Assembly: GCA_902581285.1 (NCBI GenBank)
Contig: CACHNP010000006.1
Span: 1 to 64,000 of the forward strand
From: an uncultured Gammaproteobacteria bacterium
GTDB taxonomy: Bacteria; Pseudomonadota; Gammaproteobacteria; Coxiellales; Coxiellaceae
DNA: 64,000 nucleotides
Reading direction: 5' to 3'
The stretch's first letter is position 1. Each line of letters starts with the position of its first letter. A program made the position numbers and the translations under genes. Positions 16,279 through 27,746 of this stretch are shown piece by piece. The notes under the pieces were generated by a model. It was given only the letters and a program-made list of their open reading frames with translations. It was not told where the DNA came from and did not search any database.

Positions 16279-18996
16279 TTATGTTATTCGTCCGCAACAC
16301 CGTTTATACTTTTTACCCGAACCACACGGACACGGATCATTACGACCAACCCCTTTCATCGCATCCGGCGGCAATGCAGATGAAGCTGACTGCTGCTCAC
16401 CCAGCGTGGTGTTGTTATGTTCGTAGTTTACGTTCATCGTTGGTGCCCTCACTTCCGTCTGCGGCTCCTCCGGCTGAATCTCCAGCTTCGATAACAAGGC
16501 AATTATCTCGTATTTCACTGAATCCAGTAAAACCTGAAACAACTGGAAAGACTCGCGTTTGTATTCTTGAACCGGGTTTTTCTGCGCATAACCTCGTAAG
16601 CCAATACCTTGCCTCAGATTCCCCATTTCTTGCAAATGCTCACGCCAACGCTGATCAATCATACTTAGCATCAAACTTTTCGCATAAGTATGAAATGCCT
16701 CATGTTCTAAATGCGAGAATTTTTCGTTATAAACTCGCACTAGCTCCGCAACCACCTTCACCGCGACGTCATGCCCTCTGACATCTCCGTCTTCGTGAAC
16801 CCACTTTTGAATTGGCAAAGACAACATGTAATCTTGTTTCAGTTTTTCTTCTAGGCCTACCACGTCCCACTGTTCTTCTATTGCGTCTTCAGGCATGTAC
16901 TGCTGAACTAAATCTTCAATCACTTCCTCTCTAAACTGTTCAATGGTCTTTTCAATCTCAGCCGGTTTTGCAGACAACAAATCACTCCGCTGATGATAAA
17001 TCACTTTGCGCTGATCATTCGCGACGTCATCGTAATCGAGCAACTGCTTACGCACCTCGTAGTTATGACCTTCCACCTTACGTTGTGCTTTTTCTATCGC
17101 TTTATTAACCCAAGGATGCTGAATCGATTCGTCCTCTTTCATACCGAGCTTCGTTAACAACCCTTTCATTTTGTCTGCTGCAAAAATTCGCATCAAGTTA
17201 TCTTCAACCGAAATATAAAATTGCGAACTTCCAGGGTCACCTTGACGGCCAGACCGTCCACGTAGCTGATTATCAATTCGCCTCGATTCGTGCCGCTCGG
17301 TGCCTAGCACGTGAAGACCGCCTGAAGCCAGAACCGCATCATGACGCTTTTGCCAAGCGTCTTTTACTGAACTCTTTTGCCCCTCAGTCACGTCACCCAG
17401 CGCTTCTAACTCCGCTTCCAAACTACCACCCAAAACAATATCAGTACCCCGACCAGCCATGTTGGTGGCAATGGTGATCGCACCAGGGCGTCCGGCATCT
17501 TGAATGATATTCGCTTCACGCTCGTGCTGCTTCGCATTCAAAACTTCGTGTTTAATGTTATTCTGATTCAAAAAATGCGATAACATCTCTGAGGTTTCAA
17601 TCGATGCCGTACCCACCAACACCGGTTGTTGACGTTCCATACAAGCTTTCAGATCATCTAAAATCGCGTTGAATTTTGATTTTTGATTAATGAAAACCAA
17701 ATCGTCTTTATCATCACGCACCATGGGCTTATTTGTCGGCACAATAACCACTTCCAAACCATAAATTTTCTGCAATTCAAACGCCTCTGTGTCAGCAGTA
17801 CCCGTCATACCCGATAGCTTCTGATAAATACGAAAATAATTTTGGAAAGTAATCGAGGCCAATGTCTGATTTTCAAGCTGTATTTCCACACCTTCTTTAG
17901 CTTCAACCGCCTGATGCAATCCATCGGACCAACGACGACCGTCCATTAAACGCCCCGTGTGTTCATCAACAATGATCACTTTGCCATCTTTTACAACATA
18001 TTCAATGTCTTTCTTATACAAAGCATGAGCGCGTAATGCCGCATTAACAAAGTGCATCATCGCTATATTTTTAGCACTATAAAGATTTTCACCGGCTTGC
18101 ATAAAACCTTTCTGCACCAACAACTCTTCCACCTTGTGATGACCTTGCTCGGTTAGCTGCGCTGTCTTATTTTTTTCGTCGATGATGTAGTCACCGCGAT
18201 CTTCATCCGCGATTTCCGTGTAACCATCAAGGGGATTAAACTCTTCCTTAACCTTCTGTAAAACCAAATTCGGAATCACGCTATTAATTTTCATGTACAT
18301 TTCAGATGAATTTTCAGCTTGCCCAGATATGATCAACGGGGTTCTCGCCTCGTCAATCAAAATGGAATCCACTTCATCAATAACACAAAAATGCAGAGCC
18401 CGTTGCACTCGCTGCTCTAAACTTTGCACCATGTTATCACGCAGATAATCGAAACCAAATTCGTTATTAGTACCGTAGGTAATATCGGCCGCATATGCTT
18501 GTTGCTTTTCCTCATGCGACATTGAGGTTAAATTCACCCCCACCGTCAAGCCCAAAAATTCGTATACCGGGCGCATCCACTCCGCATCACGCTTAGCTAG
18601 ATAATCGTTAACCGTGATAATATGCACGCCCTGCCCAGCCAAAGCATTCAAGTAAGCCGGCAAGGTGGCAACCAGCGTTTTACCTTCACCGGTTCGCATC
18701 TCTGCAACTTTACCGTTGTGCAGCACCATCCCACCAAGTAACTGAACATCAAAATGACGCAAACCCAACGCACGCTTGGATGCCTCTCGGACCACCGCAA
18801 ACGCCGGCACCAATAAATCATCCACGGCGACGCCATTTTGAATCTGTGATTGAAATTCAGCTGTCTTCGCTTTTAACGCGTCATCGGATAGATTACTCAG
18901 CTTAGCTTCAGCTTCGTTAATTTTTTTCACACTCTTGGTATATCGAGATAACAGGCGGTCATTACGACTGCCCAGTACTTTTTTCAACAGCTGCAT
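16279..18996 (-). CDS. secA: Preprotein translocase ATPase SecA
   Basis: Drives protein export through SecYEG by ATP hydrolysis. It shows the usual order: N-terminal [14 protein letters not shown], Walker A MRTGEGKT about residue 100, DEAD-like [24 protein letters not shown], the [11 protein letters not shown] motif, the helical scaffold/wing region, and a C-terminal zinc motif [13 protein letters not shown] that binds SecB and ribosomes. 905 aa from the second ATG, chosen because GGGG stands eight bases before it; the ATG at 19008 has no ribosome-binding site. Likely cotranscribed with mutT. Confidence 0.97.
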   Translation of the reverse strand: MQLLKKVLGSRNDRLLSRYTKSVKKINEAEAKLSNLSDDALKAKTAEFQSQIQNGVAVDDLLVPAFAVVREASKRALGLRHFDVQLLGGMVLHNGKVAEMRTGEGKTLVATLPAYLNALAGQGVHIITVNDYLAKRDAEWMRPVYEFLGLTVGVNLTSMSHEEKQQAYAADITYGTNNEFGFDYLRDNMVQSLEQRVQRALHFCVIDEVDSILIDEARTPLIISGQAENSSEMYMKINSVIPNLVLQKVKEEFNPLDGYTEIADEDRGDYIIDEKNKTAQLTEQGHHKVEELLVQKGFMQAGENLYSAKNIAMMHFVNAALRAHALYKKDIEYVVKDGKVIIVDEHTGRLMDGRRWSDGLHQAVEAKEGVEIQLENQTLASITFQNYFRIYQKLSGMTGTADTEAFELQKIYGLEVVIVPTNKPMVRDDKDDLVFINQKSKFNAILDDLKACMERQQPVLVGTASIETSEMLSHFLNQNNIKHEVLNAKQHEREANIIQDAGRPGAITIATNMAGRGTDIVLGGSLEAELEALGDVTEGQKSSVKDAWQKRHDAVLASGGLHVLGTERHESRRIDNQLRGRSGRQGDPGSSQFYISVEDNLMRIFAADKMKGLLTKLGMKEDESIQHPWVNKAIEKAQRKVEGHNYEVRKQLLDYDDVANDQRKVIYHQRSDLLSAKPAEIEKTIEQFREEVIEDLVQQYMPEDAIEEQWDVVGLEEKLKQDYMLSLPIQKWVHEDGDVRGHDVAVKVVAELVRVYNEKFSHLEHEAFHTYAKSLMLSMIDQRWREHLQEMGNLRQGIGLRGYAQKNPVQEYKRESFQLFQVLLDSVKYEIIALLSKLEIQPEEPQTEVRAPTMNVNYEHNNTTLGEQQSASSALPPDAMKGVGRNDPCPCGSGKKYKRCCGRIT

Positions 18997-19051
18997 AATT
19001 TGCCCCATTTTATTCTAGTCTAGTGCGATATTTTCGCATACAATCAGAATT

Positions 19052-19381
19052 ATGCAAACTAAAGTGAAAAAAAATATTGATCCATTACCCATCCAAAAAC
19101 TGAGTCAACGCGGAAAAATAGGACAATTAGTAACCAAAGTTAATTTAATCAGCTCGCTCAGTAACACATTATTTGAGCTTGTGAGCCCGGAACTCCGACC
19201 TCAATGCAACGTAATCAACCTCGACGGGTTCACGATTATCATCGGCTGCCACTCCAGTCATGTCGCTAACCTATTGTATTATCAACAAAATAACTTAATT
19301 TCCACATTCAAGCAACGGCACCCTGAGCTGTCTATTAACCGCATTCGAGTCAAAGTACAGCAGCATGCCAACCATTCCTAA
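19052..19381 (+). CDS. DciA-like (DUF721) helicase-loading protein
   Basis: The 109-residue basic protein has the DUF721 layout: a short N-terminal helix, then a KH-like core with VSPELRPQCNVINLDGFTIIIGCHSS and HVANLLYY, ending in RIRVKVQ. DciA family proteins load the replicative helicase DnaB in bacteria that lack DnaC, and are often encoded next to secA, as here (divergent, 55 bp apart). The ribosome-binding site is weak. Confidence 0.75.
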   Translation: MQTKVKKNIDPLPIQKLSQRGKIGQLVTKVNLISSLSNTLFELVSPELRPQCNVINLDGFTIIIGCHSSHVANLLYYQQNNLISTFKQRHPELSINRIRVKVQQHANHS

Positions 19382-19406
19382 TTCATCCTCACCAACGTTT
19401 TCAACA

Positions 19407-19433
19407 TAAAAAAAACCCGCAAGTTGCGGGTTT
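19407..19433 (-). terminator. Rho-independent terminator between dciA-like gene and the small exported protein
   Basis: AAACCCGCAA and TTGCGGGTTT form a ten-base inverted repeat. On the minus strand it is followed by eight to nine T, so it mainly ends the gene at 19474; on the plus strand the T-tail is short but it may also serve the dciA-like gene. Confidence 0.8.
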
Positions 19434-19473
19434 ATGATCACACGCTGGCATGTGGCATAAAATTAATAGCCGT

Positions 19474-19734
19474 TCACTTTTTAGCGGATTGTCCAGAAGC
19501 GTGGTTAGCCAACACAGTGTTTGCGTTGGTTGAAGCTACTTTAGTAGCTTTAGTAGCAGCCTGTTTAACTTGATGCTTAACATCTTTAGTAGCAGGATCT
19601 TTAAATTGAGGCTTAACACCTTGAATTTCTCCTTCCGTAGAGCCGAAACCCGAATCAGCAAAAACGTTACCGCCGAATACAAACACAGCAAATGCTGCGA
19701 GTAATGACAAAACTTTAAATGTGTTTTTTTTCAT
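19474..19734 (-). CDS. Small exported Lys/Ala-rich protein, 86 aa
   Basis: A clear signal peptide (MKKNTFKVLSLLAAFAVFVF, cleavage likely after VFA) is followed by about 60 polar residues rich in Lys, Ala, Thr and Val, with the near-repeats VKQAATKATK and VASTNANT. No domain recognised. It has its own terminator and lies 37 bp downstream of an outer-membrane protein gene on the same strand, so both may be transcribed together. Probably periplasmic or surface-associated. Confidence 0.6.
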   Translation of the reverse strand: MKKNTFKVLSLLAAFAVFVFGGNVFADSGFGSTEGEIQGVKPQFKDPATKDVKHQVKQAATKATKVASTNANTVLANHASGQSAKK

Positions 19735-19770
19735 TCTACTTTCCTTGTCGTTAAATTAAAAAAATGGGTT

Positions 19771-20607
19771 CTAGAAACTAAGTAGCTTGCGTAGCATTTC
19801 ATTCTGAAACGTAACAGCACAAGCAATCGAGTTACCAGGGCCGTCATTTTGAGTGGACTTCATACCATACACGTCATCATGTGCGAACGTGCAAACCATA
19901 GGTATGGTCATAAAGGGTGCCGCAGAAACACCGTAAGAGGTGCCATAATTACTAAAGTCTCCTATAATAGAGACCCCATCCAAAGGCCTAATCGCAATTG
20001 CACCATATTCCTCCAAATTGTCTGCTTGCTGATCCTGAGTCAAGGTACTATCAAAGGCAAAAGCACCATTCCCCAGACCAAACGTTAGTGTGGTACCAAC
20101 ACCGTGCTTGTTGAATTTAAAGAGATGATTGGTTGCAAACGCGACAGCGTATTTTAGCCTGTCATTTTCACCTGCTTCTTTACCCCAATTTTTAATATCA
20201 CCCAAATGAACCGCAAAATCCAGCTTATCTTTGATCAGACTGCGCGCAACAACTAAACCAAGCGATTGCTCTTTACCATCAGTGAGGTCTTCCCGATGAT
20301 AGAAAGCCATAGCATGAATGCTTTTTGGTGAGCACTGACCGAGACCTACCGCGACTGATGCAACCGTATCGCCTGAACCGGTGGAGTTAGGGTGATTTGA
20401 CAAGATAGCGCCAGCCAAAGTAACAAGCCCACCACAAGAAGCGCCAGCACCTGGCGTATTGATCGTGCTTGCTGCCTGGGGCACAAACCCACCGTTGTTG
20501 ATATAATCACGCACTTGTTTGTCTAACGGACTTAGATTGTCGCCATATGCCAGGGTGACACCAGCGATGCTGGCAACCGCAATTGCCATGGATATTATTT
20601 TTTTCAC
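19771..20607 (-). CDS. Probable outer-membrane beta-barrel protein, 278 aa
   Basis: I choose the GTG at 20607 because AGGAGG stands seven bases before it and it gives a proper signal peptide (MKKIISMAIAVASIAGVTLA). The upstream ATG frame to 20652 would spoil this. The mature protein has alternating beta-strand segments rich in Gly and aromatic residues and a C-terminal strand ending in LLSF, as in barrel proteins. Four cysteines may form disulfides. No specific family assigned; a porin or adhesin-like barrel is the best guess. It sits between lpxC and secA. Confidence 0.6.
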   Translation of the reverse strand: MKKIISMAIAVASIAGVTLAYGDNLSPLDKQVRDYINNGGFVPQAASTINTPGAGASCGGLVTLAGAILSNHPNSTGSGDTVASVAVGLGQCSPKSIHAMAFYHREDLTDGKEQSLGLVVARSLIKDKLDFAVHLGDIKNWGKEAGENDRLKYAVAFATNHLFKFNKHGVGTTLTFGLGNGAFAFDSTLTQDQQADNLEEYGAIAIRPLDGVSIIGDFSNYGTSYGVSAAPFMTIPMVCTFAHDDVYGMKSTQNDGPGNSIACAVTFQNEMLRKLLSF

Positions 20608-20727
20608 CAAAGGACCTCCTATCCAAAATTGAAATGATAAGTTCATTATCACTCAAAATTGAATAAAATCCAAATGTAATTTATTATTCCTATTAGTTAT
20701 TTTAACTAAGGTTGAATATAATGAACA

Positions 20728-21645
20728 CTACACAGCGAATGAACCCGCCATGCCATTTTGCTGCCAACATCCACCAGCATCCTCATCAGAAATCTCAACA
20801 ATATCATAAGCGGAAGACTGTAAAATCGCTTTGAGTAGTTGATAATTTAAACCGTGACCGGATTTATGCGCTGTTAACTCACCAATGATGGGATAACCAA
20901 GCAGATAAAGATCACCAATCACATCCAATATTTTATGCCGCAGCGGCTCTTCTGAGTAACGCAAACCACCTTCATTCATGACCTTGTAGTCATCGAAAAC
21001 CACGGCGTTCTCCAGGCTGGAGCCCTGCGCTTGGTTGTTCTCTCTAATCCTCTTGTAATCTGCCATAAAGCCAAATGTTCTAGCTCGAGCAATTTCATGA
21101 GAGTAAGAGCAATTTGCAAAATCCAGTGAAATCGACTGATTTTTCTGATCGAAACACGGGTGCTTAAAGTCAATTGAAAAGTTGATTTTAAAACCATTGT
21201 AAGGTGTCAAACGCATAAACTTGTCTTGCGTTACAATTTCAATATCGTCTTTAATTTTCAAAAACTTCTTTGCTGCACCTTGCGCCTCAATGCCAGCCGA
21301 TTTTAGCAAGAACAGAAAAGGGGATGCGGATCCGTCCATGATAGGAACTTCATCCGCATCCAAGTCAATGTAAATGTTATCGATTCCAAGCCCGGCAAGT
21401 GCCGACATCAAATGCTCTACCGTTGCTACACGAACACCGTCTTTGACCAAGCAAGTGGATAGGACAGTTTCACCAATGTACTGAGGCTCTGCTTTAATCT
21501 CAACCGGAACATCCAAGTCAATGCGACGAAAAACAATGCCGGTGTTAACCGCAGCTGGACGCAAAGTCATGTTAATTAGTTTACCGGTATGAACCCCAAC
21601 GCCAGTAGCCTTGATGAGGTTCTTGACTGTCTGCTGCCTGATCAT
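20728..21645 (-). CDS. lpxC: UDP-3-O-acyl-N-acetylglucosamine deacetylase
   Basis: Zinc enzyme for the committed step of lipid A synthesis. 305 residues as usual. Visible motifs are GVHTGK at the N terminus, VEHLMSAL with a zinc histidine, the HKILDVIGDLYLLGYP segment with the second His and Asp ligands, and the catalytic HKSGHGLN. Gene order ftsA-ftsZ-lpxC is standard, and its presence shows the cell makes lipopolysaccharide. Confidence 0.97.
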   Translation of the reverse strand: MIRQQTVKNLIKATGVGVHTGKLINMTLRPAAVNTGIVFRRIDLDVPVEIKAEPQYIGETVLSTCLVKDGVRVATVEHLMSALAGLGIDNIYIDLDADEVPIMDGSASPFLFLLKSAGIEAQGAAKKFLKIKDDIEIVTQDKFMRLTPYNGFKINFSIDFKHPCFDQKNQSISLDFANCSYSHEIARARTFGFMADYKRIRENNQAQGSSLENAVVFDDYKVMNEGGLRYSEEPLRHKILDVIGDLYLLGYPIIGELTAHKSGHGLNYQLLKAILQSSAYDIVEISDEDAGGCWQQNGMAGSFAV

Positions 21646-21728
21646 AAAATACCCAAAATGTTATTTACACCATGAAAATGGGGCAATTCTAACACACTGA
21701 GCCGCATTTTCAACAAGGGGTCGCCAAC

Positions 21729-22907
21729 CTAGTCGTCTTGTCGACGCAAAAAGGCTGGAATATCAAGGTATTCCATATCTTTTGACTCCGCCCCAGCAGC
21801 TTCAAAAGAATCAGCTTTAACCGTTTTTTTCGCTTGTTTATTACGAAAATAAGCGGGCCTATCCAGCTCTTGATAATCCACCGTGCCGTCACTCTTAGCT
21901 GACTTTTTCAACACGGAGCCAGTCTTGGCACTGTCGCCACCCCATGATTGAGCGCGACCTAGACCGGTCACCACCACAGTAACCCTCAGCTCGTCTGACA
22001 TTTCAGGATCAATCACGGTACCAACAACCACGGTTGCTTGATCGGATGTAAATGATTTAATTGCCTCACCCACTGCCTCAAACTCCCCAATTGACATATC
22101 CATCCCCGCCGTAATGTTAACCAACACCCCACGAGCACCAGAGAAATCAACATCCTCCAACAATGGACTAGCGATAGCGGCTTCAGCGGCCTCAAGAGCA
22201 CGATTATCACCACTGCTGATACCCGTCCCCATCATGGCCATCCCCATCTCTGACATAACGGTTCGCACGTCTGCAAAGTCAACATTGATTAAACCTGGTC
22301 GCGTGATGAGGTCAGCAATACCTTGTACCGCACCATACAGCACATTGTTTGCTGCTTTGAATGCATTCAACAAGCTAATATTTTTACCCAAAACAGATAA
22401 CAGCTTATTGTTCGGTATGGTAATTAAGGAATCGACATATTGTCCGAGTTGCTGTATCCCTTGGTCAGCAACTTCCATGCGTTTTCGACCCTCAAAAGCA
22501 AACGGTTTCGTCACCACTGCCACGGTCAAAATACCCAGCTCTTTCGCAATTTGCGCGACGATAGGAGCAGCACCTGTACCGGTACCTCCACCCATTCCTG
22601 CAGTCAAAAAAACCATGTCGACACCTTCTAATGCATCACGAATTCGCTCCCTCGCTTCTTCTGCTGACTGCCGACCGACGTCTGGATTAGCACCAGCACC
22701 CAAACCTTTAGTGATTTCTTCACCTAACTGTAAAACCGTTTTCGCACTTGATCGGGTTAACGCTTGAGAGTCGGTGTTAGCACACACAAATTCCACGCCT
22801 TCTATTGACTCTGCTATCATGTGCTCAATCGCGTTACCACCACCTCCACCGAGACCAATTACTTTAATCTGAGCGTTGTGTGGAGAGTTTTCACCTAATT
22901 CAAACAT
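21729..22907 (-). CDS. ftsZ: Cell division GTPase FtsZ
   Basis: Tubulin-like GTPase that forms the division ring. N-terminal GLGGGGGNA, the tubulin signature [10 protein letters not shown], the T7 loop region NVDFADV, and the C-terminal tail [11 protein letters not shown] that binds FtsA, ZipA and ZapD are all present. Length 392 is normal. AAGGGG precedes the ATG. It follows ftsA by 32 bases and precedes lpxC. Confidence 0.97.
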   Translation of the reverse strand: MFELGENSPHNAQIKVIGLGGGGGNAIEHMIAESIEGVEFVCANTDSQALTRSSAKTVLQLGEEITKGLGAGANPDVGRQSAEEARERIRDALEGVDMVFLTAGMGGGTGTGAAPIVAQIAKELGILTVAVVTKPFAFEGRKRMEVADQGIQQLGQYVDSLITIPNNKLLSVLGKNISLLNAFKAANNVLYGAVQGIADLITRPGLINVDFADVRTVMSEMGMAMMGTGISSGDNRALEAAEAAIASPLLEDVDFSGARGVLVNITAGMDMSIGEFEAVGEAIKSFTSDQATVVVGTVIDPEMSDELRVTVVVTGLGRAQSWGGDSAKTGSVLKKSAKSDGTVDYQELDRPAYFRNKQAKKTVKADSFEAAGAESKDMEYLDIPAFLRRQDD

Positions 22908-22939
22908 GCATTTCCCCTTGTTGTATTTCTTGTTATGAG

Positions 22940-24175
22940 TTAAAAATTTCCGCTAAACCAATTTCGCATGCGAGACCACATGCTGGTACCATCACGATCC
23001 ATATCAAAACGAGGCATGCCATTCTCTTGCGACTTAACCCCGTGCAACATCAAACCAACCCCGGTTGAAAAACACGGGTTCTGGCGAACATCAATTAATC
23101 CTGACACATGCTGTGGCATACCCAAACGTACCGGCATATCAAAACAGGACTCAGCCAATTCAATTGCACCTTCAATATTGGCCCCACCTCCCGTGAGCAC
23201 AATACCTGCTGAAACGAAATCTTCAAAGCCACTGCGTCTGATTTGTGTTGCAATTAAAGAAAAGAGCTCTTCATAGCGAGCTGAGATCACTTGAGTCAGT
23301 GACTTCTTTTGGATTTTGCGAGGCGCACGACCAGCAACGCTAGGCACATCAATCGTCATCGCATTTTCGATGGCATCCATGGCCACCAAACCATGCTCTA
23401 TTTTGATTTCCTCTGCGCATTGTGTAGGCGTTCTTAGCGCCACCGCGATATCATTAGTGACCTGATCACCGGCCACGGGAATGACGTTCGTGTAACGGAT
23501 AGCGCCTTCAGTAAAAATAGCAATATCCGTGGTGCCTCCACCGATATCAACCAGACACACACCTAACTCTTTTTCATCTTCTGTCAAAACAGCATGACTT
23601 GAGGCCAATTGCTCCAACACGATATCACCTATGTTCAAACCACAACGACGCACGCACTTTGTGATATTCTGCGCTGCACTAACCGCACCCGTCACAATGT
23701 GCACCTTTGCTTCCAATCGCACACCAGACATCCCAATAGGCTCACGAACGCCGTCTTGACGATCGATAATAAATTCTTGCGGTAAAATATGCACGATTTG
23801 TTGGTCTGCTGGAATAGCGACTGCTTTAGCCGCATCGATCACGCGATCAACGTCAGCTGAGTTTACCTCGCGATCGCGAATCGCCACAATGCCGTGTGAG
23901 TTCATGCTATCAATGTGACTACCAGCAATCCCGGTGAATACCGACTGGACCTCACACCCCGCCATGCGTTCGGCTTCTTCTAACGCTTGTTGTATCGAAT
24001 AAACGGTAGACTCAATGTTAACCACCACGCCACGTTTCAAGCCGCGAGAAGGATGGGTTCCAAACCCAACCACTTCGATATCGCCATCCAAACCAACTTG
24101 ACCCACTAGCGCCGCTATTTTACTCGTGCCCACGTCTAACGCGACGACGAGATTCTTCTCTGGCTTTTTACCCAT
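22940..24175 (-). CDS. ftsA: Cell division protein FtsA
   Basis: Actin-like protein that anchors FtsZ to the membrane. [14 protein letters not shown] at the N terminus, the [14 protein letters not shown] region, the phosphate-2 motif [12 protein letters not shown], and [13 protein letters not shown] are typical. The C-terminal amphipathic helix MRNWFSGNF is the membrane-targeting sequence. Start placed at the ATG at 24175; a TTG at 24184 is an alternative. ftsQ, which normally precedes ftsA, is absent here: a 420-bp AT-rich spacer and a divergent gene lie upstream. Confidence 0.96.
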   Translation of the reverse strand: MGKKPEKNLVVALDVGTSKIAALVGQVGLDGDIEVVGFGTHPSRGLKRGVVVNIESTVYSIQQALEEAERMAGCEVQSVFTGIAGSHIDSMNSHGIVAIRDREVNSADVDRVIDAAKAVAIPADQQIVHILPQEFIIDRQDGVREPIGMSGVRLEAKVHIVTGAVSAAQNITKCVRRCGLNIGDIVLEQLASSHAVLTEDEKELGVCLVDIGGGTTDIAIFTEGAIRYTNVIPVAGDQVTNDIAVALRTPTQCAEEIKIEHGLVAMDAIENAMTIDVPSVAGRAPRKIQKKSLTQVISARYEELFSLIATQIRRSGFEDFVSAGIVLTGGGANIEGAIELAESCFDMPVRLGMPQHVSGLIDVRQNPCFSTGVGLMLHGVKSQENGMPRFDMDRDGTSMWSRMRNWFSGNF

Positions 24176-24184
24176 AACCGACAA

Positions 24185-24596
24185 TCACTCCCTGTGCCTT
24201 CACACCTTATAATCGACACGTGTAAACAATTCCCCAATAAACACGGCCCCAAAAAAAGATTTAAGGTTTCATGATTATAACCACATTTTAATCACAATAC
24301 CATTATGAATCATAGTAATAAAAAAAAAAGCTCACTCTGTTCATGAAGAAAAACACCATGAAGCAAAAAACAAAAAAAACATTAATATTATTATTTTATA
24401 TAAAATATGTAACATTTTACTTTATATTAAAATCATAAATTACTAAAAAAATGAAACCAACCAATTCTCGTCTTTTTTAAATAATATCATGCCCGTTATT
24501 TCTGAACAGCAAAAAACCCTGTTGCACCAGATCAGAAACAAGCGTAAAAACAATTTTTCATTGTCGCCAACAAAGCTTTTATGTCATAGTTAAATA
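24185..24596. other. AT-rich divergent spacer between ftsA and the LplT-Aas gene
   Basis: Some 410 bases with long A and T runs and no open frame of note. It must carry the promoters of ftsA (minus) and of the plus-strand gene. No hairpin with a T-run and no RNA gene is evident. Confidence 0.4.
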
Positions 24597-27500
24597 ATGA
24601 ACAATTCAGTGAAAAAAAAATACATCATCGCCTACCTTTGTATGGTTTTCCTCAATGCAGCGATTGATATTGGCCACAAAATACTCATGCAAAACACCCT
24701 CTTTAAAATGCATGCAAATAACAGCCACACTCTTCAAATTATGTCGACACTGCTTAACATGCTACTGCTACTCCCATTTATCCTGGCTTTCTCACCTGCC
24801 GGATTTCTATCTGACCGATTCGCAAAAACCAAAGTCTTACGCATCACTGCTGCCTCGGCAATCCCAATCACCCTACTACTTACTCTGTGCTACTACCAAG
24901 GCTGGTTTACATTAAGCTACCTATTCACCTTTGTGTTATCGGCGCAAGCGGCTTTCAACTCACCAGCGAAGTACGGATTCATCAGAGAGACGTTTGGCCA
25001 AGCACGTTTAGCACAAGTTAATGCCGCCACACAAACCATGGTGATCATGGGAATTTTAATGAGCTCGCTGCTGTTTGGCGTTGCATTTCACTTTCTGGTT
25101 GATGTCAACACAAGCGCGTCGAATAGTATCCATAGCCATGTCATACTACAGCATTTGGCACCCGCTGGTTTCATCCTCATTGGATTTTCACTATTTGAAA
25201 CTTTACTCACGTTCATGTTACCAACACAACCTGCAGCAGAACCTGACTCAACGTACAACATAAAAAAAGACCTAAAAGGAAAATATGCACTAGCCACTAT
25301 TCGTTACGTCACATCAAATAAAATCATTTTTTCATGCGTGATCGGCTTGAGTTTATTTTGGGGAATCAACCAGCTATTACTAGCTGAATACCCCGCTTAT
25401 CTTGCCTCCATATTAGGCTCAAGCAATACCTTGCCTGTCAGTATCACAGCCGGGGTCGGCGGCATCGGTATTTTATTCGGCGCACTTTACTCGGGAAAAA
25501 TATCACGCGGCTTTATCGAGACCGGTATCATACCTATCGCTGCTTTCGGAATCACTGTTTCACTGTTTTTTCTATTTCACACCACTCACTTAACCTTGAT
25601 TTATATTTTATTCTTTCTACTCGGCTCATTCGGCGGCATGCTTGTGGTGCCTCTTAGCTCACTGGTCCAGTTTCATGCCAATAAAAAACAATTGGGTAAA
25701 ATTATCGCGGCAAACAATTTCTTTCAATACCTAACGATGGCAACTTTTCTTATTACCAGCACACTGGTCATTATGATTTTCAACCTTAATGTCACAACCA
25801 TCCTGATGGCACTTACCATTCTAACCGCAGTAGCCACGGCTGTTTCATTTAAAACATTACCACAATCCATGATTCGTTTTATGCTATTTTTCATCATCTC
25901 CAAATTTTATAAAGTGTCAGTCAAAGGCTTAGACAACCTCCCCAACACAGGTGGAGTACTTCTTTTAGGAAACCACATCAGTTACCTTGATTGGGCCTTC
26001 TTGCAAATTGCCTCTCCACGCCCGATGGGATTTGTTATCGAAGAAAAATACTACAACCATTGGTTTTTCAATCTTTTCCTAAGACATACCGACGCCATCC
26101 CCATCACATCCAAAAAAAGTCGACAGGCATTAATTCAAATTCGAAATCAATTAAAAGCTGGGAAAGTGGTCGCCATGTTTCCCGAGGGAAGATTAACTTT
26201 AAATGGACAAGTGAACTACTTTCATTCAGGTTTCGAACGAGCCGTACGCCAATCCGATGCCATTATTACTCCCTTTTACCTCATTGGCCCATGGGGCAGC
26301 GCTTTGTCACGCGCCAACAAAAAATACAAACAGCTCTCAAGAAAACGTTGGCATCGTGCAATCCACCTGACATTTGGCGAATCACTTTCAAACCGAACAA
26401 AAGCCAATGAACTCAAACAAATAATACAAAATCTTTCGGTTCCAGCTTGGAAACACTACCATGATAATGCGAGCACATTATCCGCGTCCTGGTATGACAA
26501 CATTAAAAAAAACGCTTCACAAATCTGTTTCATCACACCTAACGGACGCCAAATTTCACAAATTGAATTGTTCTCAATGGTTAAAAGTACTCAAAAATCG
26601 TGGCGGCCATTGCTCGCAAAAACCGACCGCATCGGCATCCTTCTCCCCAATGGAACTGACACCATCATCACACTAGTGACACTCATCTCACTCGGTAAAA
26701 CTATCGTCATTCTCAACCCACAAAACGAAACAGTCCACCTACTTGATCAAATCCAAAAAAGCCATACTCGCGATATTATAATGAATGAGAAGCTAGGCAA
26801 TGCGTTAGATGAAACCACCAGAAACAGCATCAAATCAAAACTAACCATCCACACACTACCCGCAATCGACTTTAACCACTCATCACTGAACATCACTCAA
26901 GATTGGTTAAAGATCAAGTTATCACCGCGATGGCTTATTCGACAAAAAGCCAACAAAAAAAACAAGATTAAACCAGAAGCGTTTATTGTTTTTACTGACA
27001 AACCGAACCAAACTCAAACACGGTACACACTCACCGATAAAAATATTATCACCAACACAAAACAAATTGTTCGAGTGATGGATCCAACGTCTAATGATAC
27101 CATTATCAGCACAGCACCACTGCACTCAACCGACGGCATCATTTCACAACTGTGCTTATCACTCATCGAGCCATTACCGACGCTAATTCAACAACACAAT
27201 AACACGTCACAAGAATTGTACCAATCGATATACAAAAACAAAGCAACAGTTTGGTTCTCTGATCGAAAAACCATAACTGACATCACTGCAGACGATAAAG
27301 TATCTAGCCTACTGCTACAATCAATTGAAAAAATATTCTTTAATCAACAAGCCACTTTACAATCAGAAATCCAAGAGTTTGAAGCCAAGTTTAAAAAAGA
27401 ACTCTACAGCGGTTTTAGCTCCACCCCCAGCGTGGGCTTCATGACACTAAACATTCCAGACAAACTGAATCGCCAAGATTGGCACATACAAGTTGGTAAC

Positions 27501-27746
27501 AAAACACATTCTGTGGGGCTACCCTTACCCGGTTTTGTGATCAAAATCATCAACCCCAAAACATTAACCGAGTGCAAGCCAGAAGAAAAAGGATTGGTAC
27601 TCATCCGCGGCTATTATCAGTCTGATGCGAACTTATCACTTCAACCGGTCATTATAGATGAAATGGAATGGGTCCCAACAACACTGGAAGGCCACCTAGA
27701 CAACGATGGCTTTCTCTTCCTTGCAGCGAAAAAACACGATACCTAA
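24597..27746 (+). CDS. LplT-Aas type fusion: lysophospholipid transporter, acyltransferase and degenerate acyl-ACP synthetase
   Basis: In the known pathway LplT flips lysophospholipids inward and Aas re-acylates them. Residues 1 to about 405 are an MFS transporter with some twelve hydrophobic segments. Residues about 430-620 are a PlsC acyltransferase with the catalytic NHISYLD (His460, Asp465) and FPEG (528-531). The rest aligns in layout with an AMP-binding acyl-ACP synthetase, but the ATP-binding signature is missing (FTDKPNQTQTRYTL where a TSGSTG-type loop is expected) and the protein stops near the end of the large lobe. The synthetase is therefore probably inactive. It overlaps the convergent MFS gene by four bases. 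Confidence 0.85.
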   Translation: MNNSVKKKYIIAYLCMVFLNAAIDIGHKILMQNTLFKMHANNSHTLQIMSTLLNMLLLLPFILAFSPAGFLSDRFAKTKVLRITAASAIPITLLLTLCYYQGWFTLSYLFTFVLSAQAAFNSPAKYGFIRETFGQARLAQVNAATQTMVIMGILMSSLLFGVAFHFLVDVNTSASNSIHSHVILQHLAPAGFILIGFSLFETLLTFMLPTQPAAEPDSTYNIKKDLKGKYALATIRYVTSNKIIFSCVIGLSLFWGINQLLLAEYPAYLASILGSSNTLPVSITAGVGGIGILFGALYSGKISRGFIETGIIPIAAFGITVSLFFLFHTTHLTLIYILFFLLGSFGGMLVVPLSSLVQFHANKKQLGKIIAANNFFQYLTMATFLITSTLVIMIFNLNVTTILMALTILTAVATAVSFKTLPQSMIRFMLFFIISKFYKVSVKGLDNLPNTGGVLLLGNHISYLDWAFLQIASPRPMGFVIEEKYYNHWFFNLFLRHTDAIPITSKKSRQALIQIRNQLKAGKVVAMFPEGRLTLNGQVNYFHSGFERAVRQSDAIITPFYLIGPWGSALSRANKKYKQLSRKRWHRAIHLTFGESLSNRTKANELKQIIQNLSVPAWKHYHDNASTLSASWYDNIKKNASQICFITPNGRQISQIELFSMVKSTQKSWRPLLAKTDRIGILLPNGTDTIITLVTLISLGKTIVILNPQNETVHLLDQIQKSHTRDIIMNEKLGNALDETTRNSIKSKLTIHTLPAIDFNHSSLNITQDWLKIKLSPRWLIRQKANKKNKIKPEAFIVFTDKPNQTQTRYTLTDKNIITNTKQIVRVMDPTSNDTIISTAPLHSTDGIISQLCLSLIEPLPTLIQQHNNTSQELYQSIYKNKATVWFSDRKTITDITADDKVSSLLLQSIEKIFFNQQATLQSEIQEFEAKFKKELYSGFSSTPSVGFMTLNIPDKLNRQDWHIQVGNKTHSVGLPLPGFVIKIINPKTLTECKPEEKGLVLIRGYYQSDANLSLQPVIIDEMEWVPTTLEGHLDNDGFLFLAAKKHDT

